This document shows, piece after piece, positions 8,010-15,225 of a DNA stretch of 35,037 bases. The notes below the pieces were generated by a model that worked only from the letters and a program-made list of their open reading frames with translations, was not told where the DNA came from and made no database searches. Numbering within the stretch: the first letter of the stretch is position 1; the number at the start of each line of letters is the position of its first letter. The stretch is taken from NCBI RefSeq assembly GCF_022808645.1, contig NZ_JAKZKT010000039.1, forward strand, positions 1,713 through 36,749. The letters are read 5' to 3'. The stretch comes from Bacillus litorisediminis. GTDB lineage: Bacteria > Bacillota > Bacilli > Bacillales > JC228. Position numbers and translations under genes: made by a program.

Positions 8010-8152
8010 ACATGGTAATTTTAATTGGTGGGGTTGGAGTACAGGTAAAACATTATTTGCACAAAGACTGCTAGAAAAATATCATATTTCCTATCTGTCT
8101 ATGGATCATTTAAAAATGGGTCTGTATCGGGGGTTCAATTCTTTTTGTAGGA
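8010..8152 (+). pseudogene. P-loop kinase/ATPase fragment, frameshifted
   Basis: From an ATG at about 8012 the frame reads MVILIGG; one frameshift later it continues as WSTGKTLFAQRLLEKYHIS and YLSMDHLKMGLYRGFNSFC, ending near 8150. STGKT is a Walker A (P-loop) motif, and the SMDHLKMGLYRG segment is typical of the small AAA/2-phosphoglycerate-kinase-like nucleotide kinases of Bacillaceae. Only about 45 residues survive from a family of roughly 170-200. The frameshift falls inside the P-loop region, so the gene is dead. Confidence 0.7.
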
Positions 8153-8211
8153 CATAAAACCTTTATCAGCGGGAAGCCGATGAGGTTTACTAATGGAATG
8201 TAAAGAGACCG

Positions 8212-8266
8212 AAAGTGCCTGAATCAAAGCGAGCTAAAGAAATAGTTTGCTGGAGACAGGCACTTT
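8212..8266. repeat. GTGCCTG-type inverted repeat at a gene end
   Basis: AAAGTGCCTG (8212-8221) pairs perfectly with CAGGCACTTT (8257-8266). It lies just after the stop of the 8277-9470 gene and may end its transcription, although no long T run follows on the minus strand. The same GTGCCTG core recurs in the inverted repeats at 12076, 13396 and, in a variant form, 18075. Confidence 0.6.
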
Positions 8267-8276
8267 TATGTTGTAA

Positions 8277-9470
8277 TCAGGTCTCTAAATTCTGGAAAGA
8301 GGAAGCAACAAGCGTGCTTTCTCTTGTTATGTCCGGTCTTGTCAAAGAAAAGACAGCACATAGTAAGGAGATCACGACAATGAAACTTCCGACGTAAGCT
8401 GTATTGGTTACCGATTCAGTATGGTTTAATACGATCCCGCCAATTCCGGAGCCAAGCGAAATCCCGATTTGCAGGGCGGAATTATTAAAGCTTTGCTGGA
8501 TATCGGACGTGGCTGGATCCGTTTGAATCAAATAGCTTTGTTGAGCTGGCGCAAGACTCCAGCTTAATGCTGCCCAAACGATCATCACCGGAACAAATAA
8601 GACAAGGGAAGAAGTCGCCAGCGGCAGCAAGCCTAGTACAATGGCAAAGGCACTGATGACGATGATGATGCTTTTACGGGCCCCAATCCAATCCGAAAGG
8701 GTTCCGCCAAAGGCTCCTCCACCTACGGCTGCAATGCCAAATACAAAATAACAAATACTCACCCAGGTTGAATTTAAATGAAGATCGTTTTCCAAAAATG
8801 GCGTGAAATAAGCGTAAAGGGTGTAATGTCCGGCTAGCATAAATAGGGTAGCCAGGTGGGCACTACCTATTTTCGCGCTGCCCACTGCTTTGATTTGTTT
8901 GGAGAGCGGCATTGTTTGTTCCCCTGGAATGCGCTCTAAAAATAGTGAAATCAGTGCCATGGACCCGATGGATAATACTGCAATCCCCAGGAATAGAACA
9001 CGCCATCCAAATATATCGGAAATCAGGACTCCAACGGGTACCCCTAACACAAGGGATGAGCTAATACCCATATAAATCAGACCCAAGGCCTTTGCGCGAT
9101 GAGCAGGGGCTGTGATTTTGGCAGCAATCGTTAAGGAAAGTACAACGATAAGGGCTGTACTGGCTGCCGTCAGCACCCTTGCAATCATCATGAAGGTAAA
9201 AGTTTGACTGAAATAGGTCATGATATTCCCTAGAAAGAATATGAACAAGGAAATCAGATATAATTTCTTACGCTCGATTTTGCTGGTTAACACGAGCAAA
9301 ACTGGCCCTGCAATCGCATAGATCAACGCGAACACCGAGATCAGCTGTCCGGCAGTACTGATGGAAATGTTAAGGTCAGCAGCGATGGTCGGCAATATCC
9401 CGCCTACGATTAATTCAACTAATCCCACTGCGACAGTGGATAATGCTAATATAAAAACTTTTGCATTCAT
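8277..9470 (-). CDS. pbuE: PbuE-like purine efflux transporter (MFS, DHA1 family)
   Basis: This 397-residue protein of the major facilitator superfamily should have 12 membrane helices and export purine bases or nucleosides using the proton gradient, as PbuE (YdhL) does in Bacillus subtilis. Identity to PbuE appears high throughout: the start [20 protein letters not shown], the [17 protein letters not shown] helix, the motif A-like [10 protein letters not shown] loop, the [19 protein letters not shown] segment and the [20 protein letters not shown] stretch. Length matches the family. The ATG at 9470 follows a GAAAGGACG Shine-Dalgarno-like sequence. The strongest support comes from regulation: a purine riboswitch with an intrinsic terminator occupies the leader (9541-9641), as at pbuE. 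Unlike the B. subtilis riboswitch, its specificity base is C (guanine type). Confidence 0.88.
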   Translation of the reverse strand: MNAKVFILALSTVAVGLVELIVGGILPTIAADLNISISTAGQLISVFALIYAIAGPVLLVLTSKIERKKLYLISLFIFFLGNIMTYFSQTFTFMMIARVLTAASTALIVVLSLTIAAKITAPAHRAKALGLIYMGISSSLVLGVPVGVLISDIFGWRVLFLGIAVLSIGSMALISLFLERIPGEQTMPLSKQIKAVGSAKIGSAHLATLFMLAGHYTLYAYFTPFLENDLHLNSTWVSICYFVFGIAAVGGGAFGGTLSDWIGARKSIIIVISAFAIVLGLLPLATSSLVLFVPVMIVWAALSWSLAPAQQSYLIQTDPATSDIQQSFNNSALQIGISLGSGIGGIVLNHTESVTNTAYVGSFIVVISLLCAVFSLTRPDITRESTLVASSFQNLET

Positions 9471-9540
9471 CTTCTGTTTTTCGTCCTTTCTTTATATAGA
9501 GACTATTAAATAAATAGGCTATGAGGGTCATTTGGGAAAA

Positions 9541-9594
9541 CAAAAAATCCTGATTACAAAAAACGATGGACTCATTTTCTGTAGTCAGGATTTT
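9541..9594 (-). terminator. Riboswitch-controlled terminator before pbuE
   Basis: On the minus strand AAAATCCTGACTACA (9580-9594), which includes the 3' side of aptamer helices P3 and P1, pairs with TGTAATCAGGATTTT (9544-9558) at 14 of 15 positions. The stem extends inward through AGAAAA and TTTTTT, and a T run follows. The one mismatch is the ligand-selecting C (9584) facing A. Terminator and aptamer exclude each other, giving an activating switch like that of B. subtilis pbuE. Confidence 0.88.
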
Positions 9595-9641
9595 ATGGTT
9601 CCTGGTAGAGACCCTCCAGCCATATTCAAGAGGTTATACAG
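9579..9641 (-). promoter_or_regulatory. Purine riboswitch aptamer, guanine-type (C74)
   Basis: Read on the minus strand, the leader folds as the three-way purine aptamer. P1 is CTGTA/TACAG (9637-9641 and 9579-9583). J1/2 starts TAA. P2 is capped by the conserved AATATGG loop. J2/3 carries TCTCTACC. P3 is CAGGA/TCCTG with the conserved CC in L3. It aligns base for base with the B. subtilis xpt aptamer, including U47, U51 and the loop-loop G37/G38-C60/C61 pairs. The base at the position that selects the ligand (xpt numbering 74, here 9584) is C, as in guanine/hypoxanthine riboswitches; adenine riboswitches have U. The 3' strand of P3 and P1 is shared with the following terminator, so ligand binding should turn the gene on. 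Confidence 0.92.
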
Positions 9642-9910
9642 TAAAGATATTTAGTTTAGTAGATTCACTTTTGGAATTTTACTATGACTTATTCCATATT
9701 TCAAGTGTAAAATTTCTCTAATTATGGTGCCTGCCCCAACTCGTTAGCTACTTGTAATGATAGAATCTAAGGAGCTTAATGGAAAAAAGTTGAAACTTTA
9801 TAGTAATAGTTTCGTATTAATACATGAAAATATAATTCCATGTTTTTTGCCATGAATGACATGAAATTGGAAATTAGACATAATGCTGATGACAATAAGG
9901 AGGATCATAG

Positions 9911-10837
9911 TTGGAAACGTTTTTAAAAGTTGATGATTTGAAGAAGTCATTTAAAGATGCACAGGTCCTTAAAGGTATCTCCTTTGAAGTGAATAAGGGA
10001 GAAATTATGGCAATTCTTGGACCAAATGGAGCTGGGAAATCTACAACAATACGTAATATTATGGGGATTATGTACCCGGATGAAGGCAAAATCACATTTC
10101 AAGGGAATACAGAGATCCCGCGCAATAAGATTGGTTATTTACCTGAAGAACGAGGACTATATAAAAATGTAAAAGTAATGGATATTCTTCTTTATTTAGC
10201 GGAACTCAAGGACTATCCTATAAAGAAAGCAAAGGAACGGGCCCTATATTATTTGAAGAAATTTGGTCTTGAAGGGAAGGAAAAGGCGTCTGTTGAGGAA
10301 TTGTCTAAAGGAATGGGCCAAAAAGTACAGTTTATCGCCTCCATTTTGCATGAGCCAGAGTTTCTCATTCTTGACGAACCCTTTTCTGGGCTTGATCCGG
10401 TCAGTCAGGAGCTTTTTAAAGAAGAGATCAGGAATTTAGCGGCAAACGGTACTGCCATTCTATTATCCTCTCACCAAATGAACCTAGTAGAAGAAATGTG
10501 TGATCGATTGTTTTTAATCCACCGCGGACAAAAGGTTATTTACGGGTCCATGGATAATGTCAAAAAGGAATACGCCAATTTTAAATGCACGATTAAAGGG
10601 AATAATAGAGTAGAAGATGTTCAAGGGCTGCCAGACGTGCAACGGGTGGAACAAAAGGACGAAACGGTTATTTTGTATCTAACGAAGGATGTTGAGGTGG
10701 CTTCGTGGGTGAAAAATTTGCCGGAAAACTTGGAGATTCATGAATTGTCCATAGACCGAATATCCCTGCACGAAATTTTTATTGATATTGCTACAGATAA
10801 AAATATGCTAAAAGAGGGGGCAGAGACGAATGCGTAA
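9911..10837 (+). CDS. yhaQ: ABC transporter ATP-binding protein (YhaQ/NatA-like)
   Basis: This 308-residue ATPase would power the export permease encoded next. It has Walker A (GPNGAGKST, 37-45), the ABC signature in the variant form LSKGMGQK (131-138), Walker B (LILDEP, 152-157), the D-loop SGLDP and the switch histidine in SSHQM (188). A C-terminal extension of about 80 residues after the ATPase core is usual for the DUF4162-type export ATPases such as YhaQ and NatA. The start is TTG at 9911, 6 bases after AAGGAGG. The gene overlaps the permease gene by 8 bases, which indicates translational coupling. The B. subtilis relatives export sodium or are linked to envelope stress; the substrate here cannot be read from sequence. 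Length (308) fits YhaQ (about 300) better than NatA (about 245). Confidence 0.85.
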   Translation: METFLKVDDLKKSFKDAQVLKGISFEVNKGEIMAILGPNGAGKSTTIRNIMGIMYPDEGKITFQGNTEIPRNKIGYLPEERGLYKNVKVMDILLYLAELKDYPIKKAKERALYYLKKFGLEGKEKASVEELSKGMGQKVQFIASILHEPEFLILDEPFSGLDPVSQELFKEEIRNLAANGTAILLSSHQMNLVEEMCDRLFLIHRGQKVIYGSMDNVKKEYANFKCTIKGNNRVEDVQGLPDVQRVEQKDETVILYLTKDVEVASWVKNLPENLEIHELSIDRISLHEIFIDIATDKNMLKEGAETNA

Positions 10838-12068
10838 CTCGTTGAAAGTTGCAAAGTGGGAAATGAAACGAAATATGAAAAATAAATCCTTTCTCATCGG
10901 TTTGTTTTTAACCCCTCTTTTATTTTTGGGATTCATGTTGATTGGAAGTATTTTTGGGGATTCAGAAGGGGAGGAAGAACCTGCAACACGTGTCTTCATT
11001 CATGACAATCTTGGAGTAATCGCAGCACTTGAAGAAACAGTTGCAGCTCAAGAACTGAATTTGGAGATACAGCCTACTGACAAAAGTAAAGATGATATGA
11101 TAAAAGAACTGGAGGAATTGGAAAATACCGCATACATATTCCTTGACGAATCTTCATTCGAACGCGGCGTATTTTCTGTTTATACGAGCGAGGACATCAG
11201 CCCGTTTTTTATGAATCAAATCCAAGTGTTAGCAGCACCTTTAAACATACTGCAAATGAAGCAATTGGGTTTAACAGATGAAGAGCTGGCTAGTGTTTCA
11301 AAAGGGATTGTATTTGAAGAGAAAACTCTAGATGAAGCAGCAGAAAACGAAGAAAATGCGGAATCAGTGTCAGGCGGAGAACCTTTCAAGCGTGTGATAC
11401 CTGGGGCATTTGCCGGAATCATATTGTTATCAATTGTGTTCTCAGGAATGTATATATTCCAAAGTGCTTCACAAGAAAAGAAGGATAAGGTTGCAGAAAT
11501 CATTTTATCCTCTTTGACACCTGCGGAATTGATGCAAGGCAAGATCATTGGATATTTTGGACTGGGAATGGTACAGGCGGTTGTATTTTTAGGTTTTGGT
11601 ATTCCCGTCGCACTTTGGAAACTAGAAATCCCGCTATTTAAGTACCTATTAGTACCGGAGCTGATTTTATATGTGGCCATAGCTATTTTGGGATACTTAC
11701 TGTTCTCTGCTCTTTTTGTAGGGGTCGGAGCCACAATGGCTGATATGACATCAGCGGGTAACTTTCAAGGCATGGTCATGATGCTTCCATTCCTTCCTTT
11801 TATGTTCATTGGACCAGTAGTGAGTGACCCGAGCGGTCTTTTTGCACAAGTGGGTTCATATATTCCTTTTACAGCACCAGGGGTATTATTGTTGCGTCTC
11901 ACTTTATTAGAAAGCTGGCCGTGGATAGAAATCATGATTTCACTTGCTATTTTACTTGTGAGCATTTGGCTGTTTATGAAGCTTGCAGGTAAAATCTTTA
12001 AAACGGGAATCTTAATGTATGGAAAAAACGCTACCCCAAAGGAAATTTGGAAATGGTTGCGTGCCTAG
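10830..12068 (+). CDS. yhaP: ABC-2 family export permease (YhaP/NatB-like)
   Basis: This 412-residue membrane protein has the ABC-2/ABC-3 export layout. One helix near the N-terminus (residues about 22-43, after the basic start KWEMKRNMKNKSF) is followed by a large outward-facing acidic domain of about 150 residues and then five or six helices from about residue 185 to the end (IPGAFAGIILLSIVFSGMYI onward). The AEIILSSLTPAELMQGKIIG segment, the coupling-helix region, is typical of NatB/YhaP proteins. ATG 10830 lies within the end of the ATPase gene and uses AGAGGGGG upstream. A strong terminator follows at 12075, so the pair forms a two-gene operon. Expected role: export of sodium or an envelope-active compound, substrate unproven. 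Confidence 0.85.
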   Translation: MRNSLKVAKWEMKRNMKNKSFLIGLFLTPLLFLGFMLIGSIFGDSEGEEEPATRVFIHDNLGVIAALEETVAAQELNLEIQPTDKSKDDMIKELEELENTAYIFLDESSFERGVFSVYTSEDISPFFMNQIQVLAAPLNILQMKQLGLTDEELASVSKGIVFEEKTLDEAAENEENAESVSGGEPFKRVIPGAFAGIILLSIVFSGMYIFQSASQEKKDKVAEIILSSLTPAELMQGKIIGYFGLGMVQAVVFLGFGIPVALWKLEIPLFKYLLVPELILYVAIAILGYLLFSALFVGVGATMADMTSAGNFQGMVMMLPFLPFMFIGPVVSDPSGLFAQVGSYIPFTAPGVLLLRLTLLESWPWIEIMISLAILLVSIWLFMKLAGKIFKTGILMYGKNATPKEIWKWLRA

Positions 12069-12074
12069 AATTTC

Positions 12075-12130
12075 GGTGCCTGACTCCCTGCATGTTGAAG
12101 TTTGAACGTGCAGGGAGGAGGCACTTTTTT
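12075..12130 (+). terminator. Terminator of the ABC pair, GTGCCTGACTCC repeat copy
   Basis: GTGCCTGACTCCCTGCA (from 12076) pairs with TGCAGGGAGGAGGCAC (to 12124) with one small internal mismatch, followed by six T. It lies 8 bases after the permease stop and is one member of the scattered GTGCCTG inverted-repeat family in this window. Confidence 0.9.
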
Positions 12131-12141
12131 GATGGTTCTCG

Positions 12142-12181
12142 GTACCTGACTCCGATGCATCAACGTCAACGTACCAGGTAC
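12142..12181. repeat. Degenerate GTGCCTGACTCC-type inverted repeat
   Basis: GTACCTG (12142-12148) pairs with CAGGTAC (12175-12181). The sequence around it, TACCTGACTCC, resembles the terminator repeat 65 bases upstream with a C/G to T/A change pattern. It has no T run and lies in the gap before the convergent pRiA4b gene. Confidence 0.5.
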
Positions 12182-12235
12182 TATGCACTTGTTTTTGAGG
12201 TTTGCTAAAGAATTAACTTATTTAGCGCAGGACGA

Positions 12236-12919
12236 CTATCCACCCTGATTAATCTTATCCCATTCTGTTTTCTTATACTTTACAAACTTTAGCAGACTGT
12301 TTATAAATTCGGGGTCATATTCACGATAATACTGTTCTTTTGCCCAAGCCCTTATCTCTTCGTATTCAGGATGGTTGGGATTATGAAAAATTTCTAAAAA
12401 TCGGCTGTACCCAACAAATCCACCTACGTCTTCGGGAGGTGCAGTTCCTTCGCCGTCCACAAGGGTTGGATATCCGTAGTAATAGTCCTCCAGAATCTTC
12501 TCTAATGTAATGACTATCTGCCAATTATCACCGAAATCGTAGGTATAGTGAAGCTCACTGTACGCTTCTATGTATGGATCGATTTTAATACCAGTTGGTT
12601 TGCGAATAATGGTTTTTAATTGCTTTAGACGATTTTCCTCAAATTTCCTAAAATCAGGAGGTGTATTTAGCAGTCTTTCTTCTATTTCCTTACGATGCTT
12701 TTTGAAATATTGATGCTCCTCATAGGCTTCTTCATCGTTCGTAACCCTAATATTGTCTTTTGATAAATCAAACTCGAATAGATGGTAATCATGGAAATTA
12801 AAAACCATTTGAATCGTATCATGGAGCCGATAAAATGTAGCACCGGCTGGCATTTGCACTCTTCTCCAAATAAGCGGGTCAGAATCAATCATTTCAATCT
12901 TCATTTGGTAGGCTTTCAT
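12236..12919 (-). CDS. Plasmid pRiA4b ORF-3 family protein
   Basis: This 227-residue protein belongs to the pRiA4b ORF-3 family, found on plasmids, in IS1096-type elements and widely on chromosomes; its biochemical role is not established. The family pattern is clear: an N-terminal strand-helix unit (LIWRRVQMPAGATFYRLHDT, residues 16-35) with HDYHLFEF, then YTYDFGDNWQ near residue 130, and the block DGEGTAPPEDVGG near 155-167 followed by the acidic C-terminus (YREYDPEFIN). Length is normal. ATG 12919 has GAGGTG at a proper distance. No transposase or plasmid gene is adjacent, so it appears to be an isolated chromosomal copy. No membrane segment or signal peptide. Confidence 0.88.
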   Translation of the reverse strand: MKAYQMKIEMIDSDPLIWRRVQMPAGATFYRLHDTIQMVFNFHDYHLFEFDLSKDNIRVTNDEEAYEEHQYFKKHRKEIEERLLNTPPDFRKFEENRLKQLKTIIRKPTGIKIDPYIEAYSELHYTYDFGDNWQIVITLEKILEDYYYGYPTLVDGEGTAPPEDVGGFVGYSRFLEIFHNPNHPEYEEIRAWAKEQYYREYDPEFINSLLKFVKYKKTEWDKINQGG

Positions 12920-13066
12920 GAATACACCTCTTTCTCAAATCTACTATCTAGTATAGCACTCTGTGAAATTATTTTATCCATCTTGTAAGTGATATGGTAC
13001 TGAGAAATATGCACTCTCCATTCGCTTTTCAAAACCTCTGGATACCACTTTTGGTGGAAGGAGGGA

Positions 13067-13168
13067 ATGCCGATGGAATCAGTTGCAGCACTATTCGTGG
13101 CAATGTTTGCAGACGGCACTTTCTTAGTGTCATTGTTGCAGTACATTCGTGACTTAATAAACGATTAG
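13067..13168 (+). CDS. Small hydrophobic peptide, possibly holin-like toxin type
   Basis: A 33-codon frame begins MPMESVAALFVAMFADGTFL and ends DLIND. It has a good ribosome binding site (GGAGGG) directly before the ATG at 13067. One hydrophobic stretch fills residues 6-25, followed by a short charged tail. This is the layout of the small single-helix holin-like toxin peptides of Bacillus. The likeness is one of shape and not of clear sequence identity. A coiled-coil fragment overlaps its 3' end in another frame, so it may instead be part of a broken gene. Confidence 0.35.
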   Translation: MPMESVAALFVAMFADGTFLVSLLQYIRDLIND

Positions 13169-13257
13169 AAAGAATTGAAAAAGAACAAAAAGGTTTTAGA
13201 CAAGATATTGCTTTTGTTTCTAAGAAAATAGGTGGACATGAGTTTTATGTTGAATAG
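13153..13257 (+). pseudogene. Coiled-coil protein C-terminal fragment
   Basis: The frame reads LNKRLERIEKEQKGFRQDI, then AFVSKKIGGHEFYVE and a stop. This heptad-like pattern is typical of the small ERIEKEQ coiled-coil proteins of Bacillus and phages. No start codon is available in this frame; it overlaps the end of the 13067-13168 frame by 16 bases, and a frameshift near 13155-13165 could join them. It looks like a remnant. Confidence 0.4.
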
Positions 13258-13509
13258 AATGACGAATCAATAGGTTGGAGAAAATCCATTTTTCCACATT
13301 TTGATGTTTACTCTGGACAATCCTCAAACATATACTTCTTCCAAAAAATCTATTTTTCAATTCGATAATTTACCGTTAAGAATAAGTAGAACTTTGTGCC
13401 TGCCTCCCGATACGTTAACGTTTTTTTACATGCTGAGGGCCAGCACTTTTTTGTATGATTTTACCTTTCCAAGAAATCGAAGTTTTTGATATGTTAGTAG
13501 AGATAAAAT
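13258..13509. other. Intergenic stretch before the aspartase control region
   Basis: No credible gene is seen; the 62-codon frame in this stretch has no ribosome binding site. It holds one GTGCCTG-type inverted repeat (13396-13452, listed separately), and the aspartase promoter region begins after it. Confidence 0.5.
13396..13452 (+). repeat. GTGCCTG inverted repeat with T run (terminator-like)
   Basis: GTGC and CCTC near 13396-13406 pair with GAGG and GCAC near 13434-13446, with CGTTAACG in the loop, followed by six T. No intact gene precedes it on the plus strand. It may have been the terminator of the decayed small genes at 13067-13257. Confidence 0.6.
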
Positions 13510-13525
13510 CAGAAAACGCTTTCAA
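13510..13525. promoter_or_regulatory. cre site (CcpA) upstream of aspartase
   Basis: The reverse complement TTGAAAGCGTTTTCTG matches the catabolite-responsive element consensus WTGNAARCGNWWWCA at all core positions. It lies about 25 bases upstream of the putative -35 region of the aspartase gene, consistent with control by CcpA in response to preferred sugars. Confidence 0.75.
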
Positions 13526-13537
13526 TTAAAATAAGGA

Positions 13538-13568
13538 TTGTGTTTTCATTCTTGATATCTAGTAAAAT
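13538..13568 (+). promoter_or_regulatory. Candidate promoter of aspartase gene
   Basis: TTGTGT (13538-13543) and TAAAAT (13563-13568) resemble sigma-A elements with a 19-base spacing. The -10 is about 50 bases before the start codon. The spacing is longer than ideal, so the -35 is uncertain. Confidence 0.4.
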
Positions 13569-13621
13569 AGGTGATGAGCAGAATTATGTTGGGGTTAGGT
13601 TATACCCTGGGAGGACAACCA

Positions 13622-15046
13622 ATGATTACAGACAAAATTAGAGTAGAAAAAGATTTTCTAGGTGAGAAACAAGTGCCAGCGGATGCTTATTATGGAATCC
13701 AAACGCTTCGAGCGGTAGAAAATTTCCCGATTACTGGCTACAAAATCGACAAGAATTTAATTGTCGCGATGGCGATGGTTAAAAAGGCTGCTGCCTTAGC
13801 CAATATGGATGTTGGCAGGCTTTATGAAGGATTAGGAAAATATGTGGTTCAAGCAGCTGATGAAATTATCGATGGGAAATGGCATGATCATTTTATTGTA
13901 GATCCTATCCAAGGCGGAGCGGGAACTTCTATTAATATGAATACAAATGAAGTGATTGCCAATAGAGGTCTTGAATTGATGGGGAAGGATAAAGGAGACT
14001 ACTTTCATCTAAGCCCCAACTCTGTTGTCAATATGGCGCAGTCCACCAATGACTCGTTTCCTACAGCGATTCACATCGCAACGATTCATTTGCTTCAACA
14101 ACTCATTGAAACGATGAAGGATATGCATGATGTATTTGAAGAGAAAGCCGATGAATTTGACGATGTGATTAAAGTGGGCAGAACCCATCTGCAGGATGCA
14201 GTGCCTATTCGGCTTGGCCAAGAGTTCAGAGCTTATAGCAGAGCAGTAGGCAGAGACATGAAGAGAATTTCAAATACAATCGAAAGTCTGCTAGAGGTGA
14301 ATATGGGGGCAACCGCTATTGGGACAGGCCTCAATGCAAATCCTGCATACATCGTAAAAGTAGTCGAGCATTTGGCTGAAATCACCGGATTGCCATTACG
14401 GAATGCAGAAAATCTCGTTGATGCAACGCAAAATACCGATGCCTATGTCGAGGTATCAAGTGCATTAAAAACCTGTATGATCAATATGTCAAAAATCGCA
14501 AATGACCTAAGGCTGATGGCTTCTGGACCGCGTGCAGGCTTAAACGAAATCAATCTGCCTGCTCGCCAGCCTGGTTCATCCATCATGCCGGGAAAAGTAA
14601 ATCCGGTTATGCCTGAGATGATCAATCAAGTAGCCTTCCAAGTCATTGGCAATGACCACACAATCTGTCTGGCTTCAGAAGCCGGTCAATTTGAATTGAA
14701 TGTAATGGAACCCGTGCTTGTCTTTAACTTGCTGCAATCCATTACCATTATGAACAATGCGTTCCGTGCCTTCACAGACTACTGTCTATCCGGAATCACA
14801 GCAAACAAGGATGCATTGGAAAAGAAGGTTGAACAGAGTGTCGGTCTTCTCACTGCTGTTAACCCTCACCTAGGCTATGAAGTCGTATCCCGCATTGCGA
14901 GAGAAGCCATTCTAAAGGGTGAATCCATCAGAGACCTCTGCTTAAAATATGATGTATTAACCGAGGAAGAACTAGATTTAATCCTGGACCCATATGAGAT
15001 GACGAAACCTGGAATTGCCGGGGAAGCGTTGTTGGATCGGGATTGA
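13622..15046 (+). CDS. aspA: Aspartate ammonia-lyase (aspartase)
   Basis: The enzyme converts L-aspartate to fumarate and ammonia in the cytoplasm, feeding aspartate into the citric acid cycle. The 474-residue protein has the full fumarase/aspartase superfamily layout: the start RVEKDFLGEKQVPADAYYGI, the TNDSFPTA substrate-binding block, GRTHLQDAVP, and the superfamily signature GSSIMPGKVNP (318-328) that carries the catalytic serine loop. Aspartase is favoured over fumarase by the VEKDFLGE start and the TNDSFPTA block. ATG 13622 is chosen because GGGAGG lies 7 bases upstream and because aspartases begin here; an in-frame ATG at 13571 has no Shine-Dalgarno sequence. It is a single-gene unit with a cre site upstream and a strong terminator downstream. 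B. subtilis calls its equivalent ansB. Confidence 0.95.
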   Translation: MITDKIRVEKDFLGEKQVPADAYYGIQTLRAVENFPITGYKIDKNLIVAMAMVKKAAALANMDVGRLYEGLGKYVVQAADEIIDGKWHDHFIVDPIQGGAGTSINMNTNEVIANRGLELMGKDKGDYFHLSPNSVVNMAQSTNDSFPTAIHIATIHLLQQLIETMKDMHDVFEEKADEFDDVIKVGRTHLQDAVPIRLGQEFRAYSRAVGRDMKRISNTIESLLEVNMGATAIGTGLNANPAYIVKVVEHLAEITGLPLRNAENLVDATQNTDAYVEVSSALKTCMINMSKIANDLRLMASGPRAGLNEINLPARQPGSSIMPGKVNPVMPEMINQVAFQVIGNDHTICLASEAGQFELNVMEPVLVFNLLQSITIMNNAFRAFTDYCLSGITANKDALEKKVEQSVGLLTAVNPHLGYEVVSRIAREAILKGESIRDLCLKYDVLTEEELDLILDPYEMTKPGIAGEALLDRD

Positions 15047-15071
15047 AGAAATTTCCCGAGTAATATCTCAT

Positions 15072-15105
15072 AAAAAAATCCTGGCTGCGAGCCAGGATTT
15101 TTTGT
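15072..15105 (+). terminator. Rho-independent terminator of aspartase gene
   Basis: AAAAAATCCTGGC pairs perfectly with GCCAGGATTTTTT around the loop TGCGA, about 26 bases after the stop. The A/T symmetry means it could also work for the convergent gene ending at 15226. Confidence 0.95.
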
Positions 15106-15225
15106 CAATGTAAAAGAAAAGCTTAATTTTCTGCTTTTGAAACCCCTCTGTATTAAAATAAATTCTAATGATAGATAAATAGCTATAATCTTAACAAGAA
15201 TTATTTTCCTCCAAGTATTTAAAAT

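Noticed and set aside
9579-9641. Adenine riboswitch, by analogy with B. subtilis pbuE
   Set aside because: The base at the ligand-selecting position is C (GACTAC), not U (GATTAC), so by established rules it is guanine-type despite the pbuE context.
11216-11734. 172-codon minus-strand frame opposite the ABC permease gene
   Set aside because: It is the exact antisense of a well-supported membrane protein gene, has a Pro/Ser/Thr-rich composition typical of antisense of hydrophobic codons, and has no ribosome binding site.
13571-13621. Upstream in-frame start for aspartase adding 17 residues
   Set aside because: The extension starts right at the putative -10 element, lacks a ribosome binding site, and aspartases begin at the ATG at 13622 behind GGGAGG.
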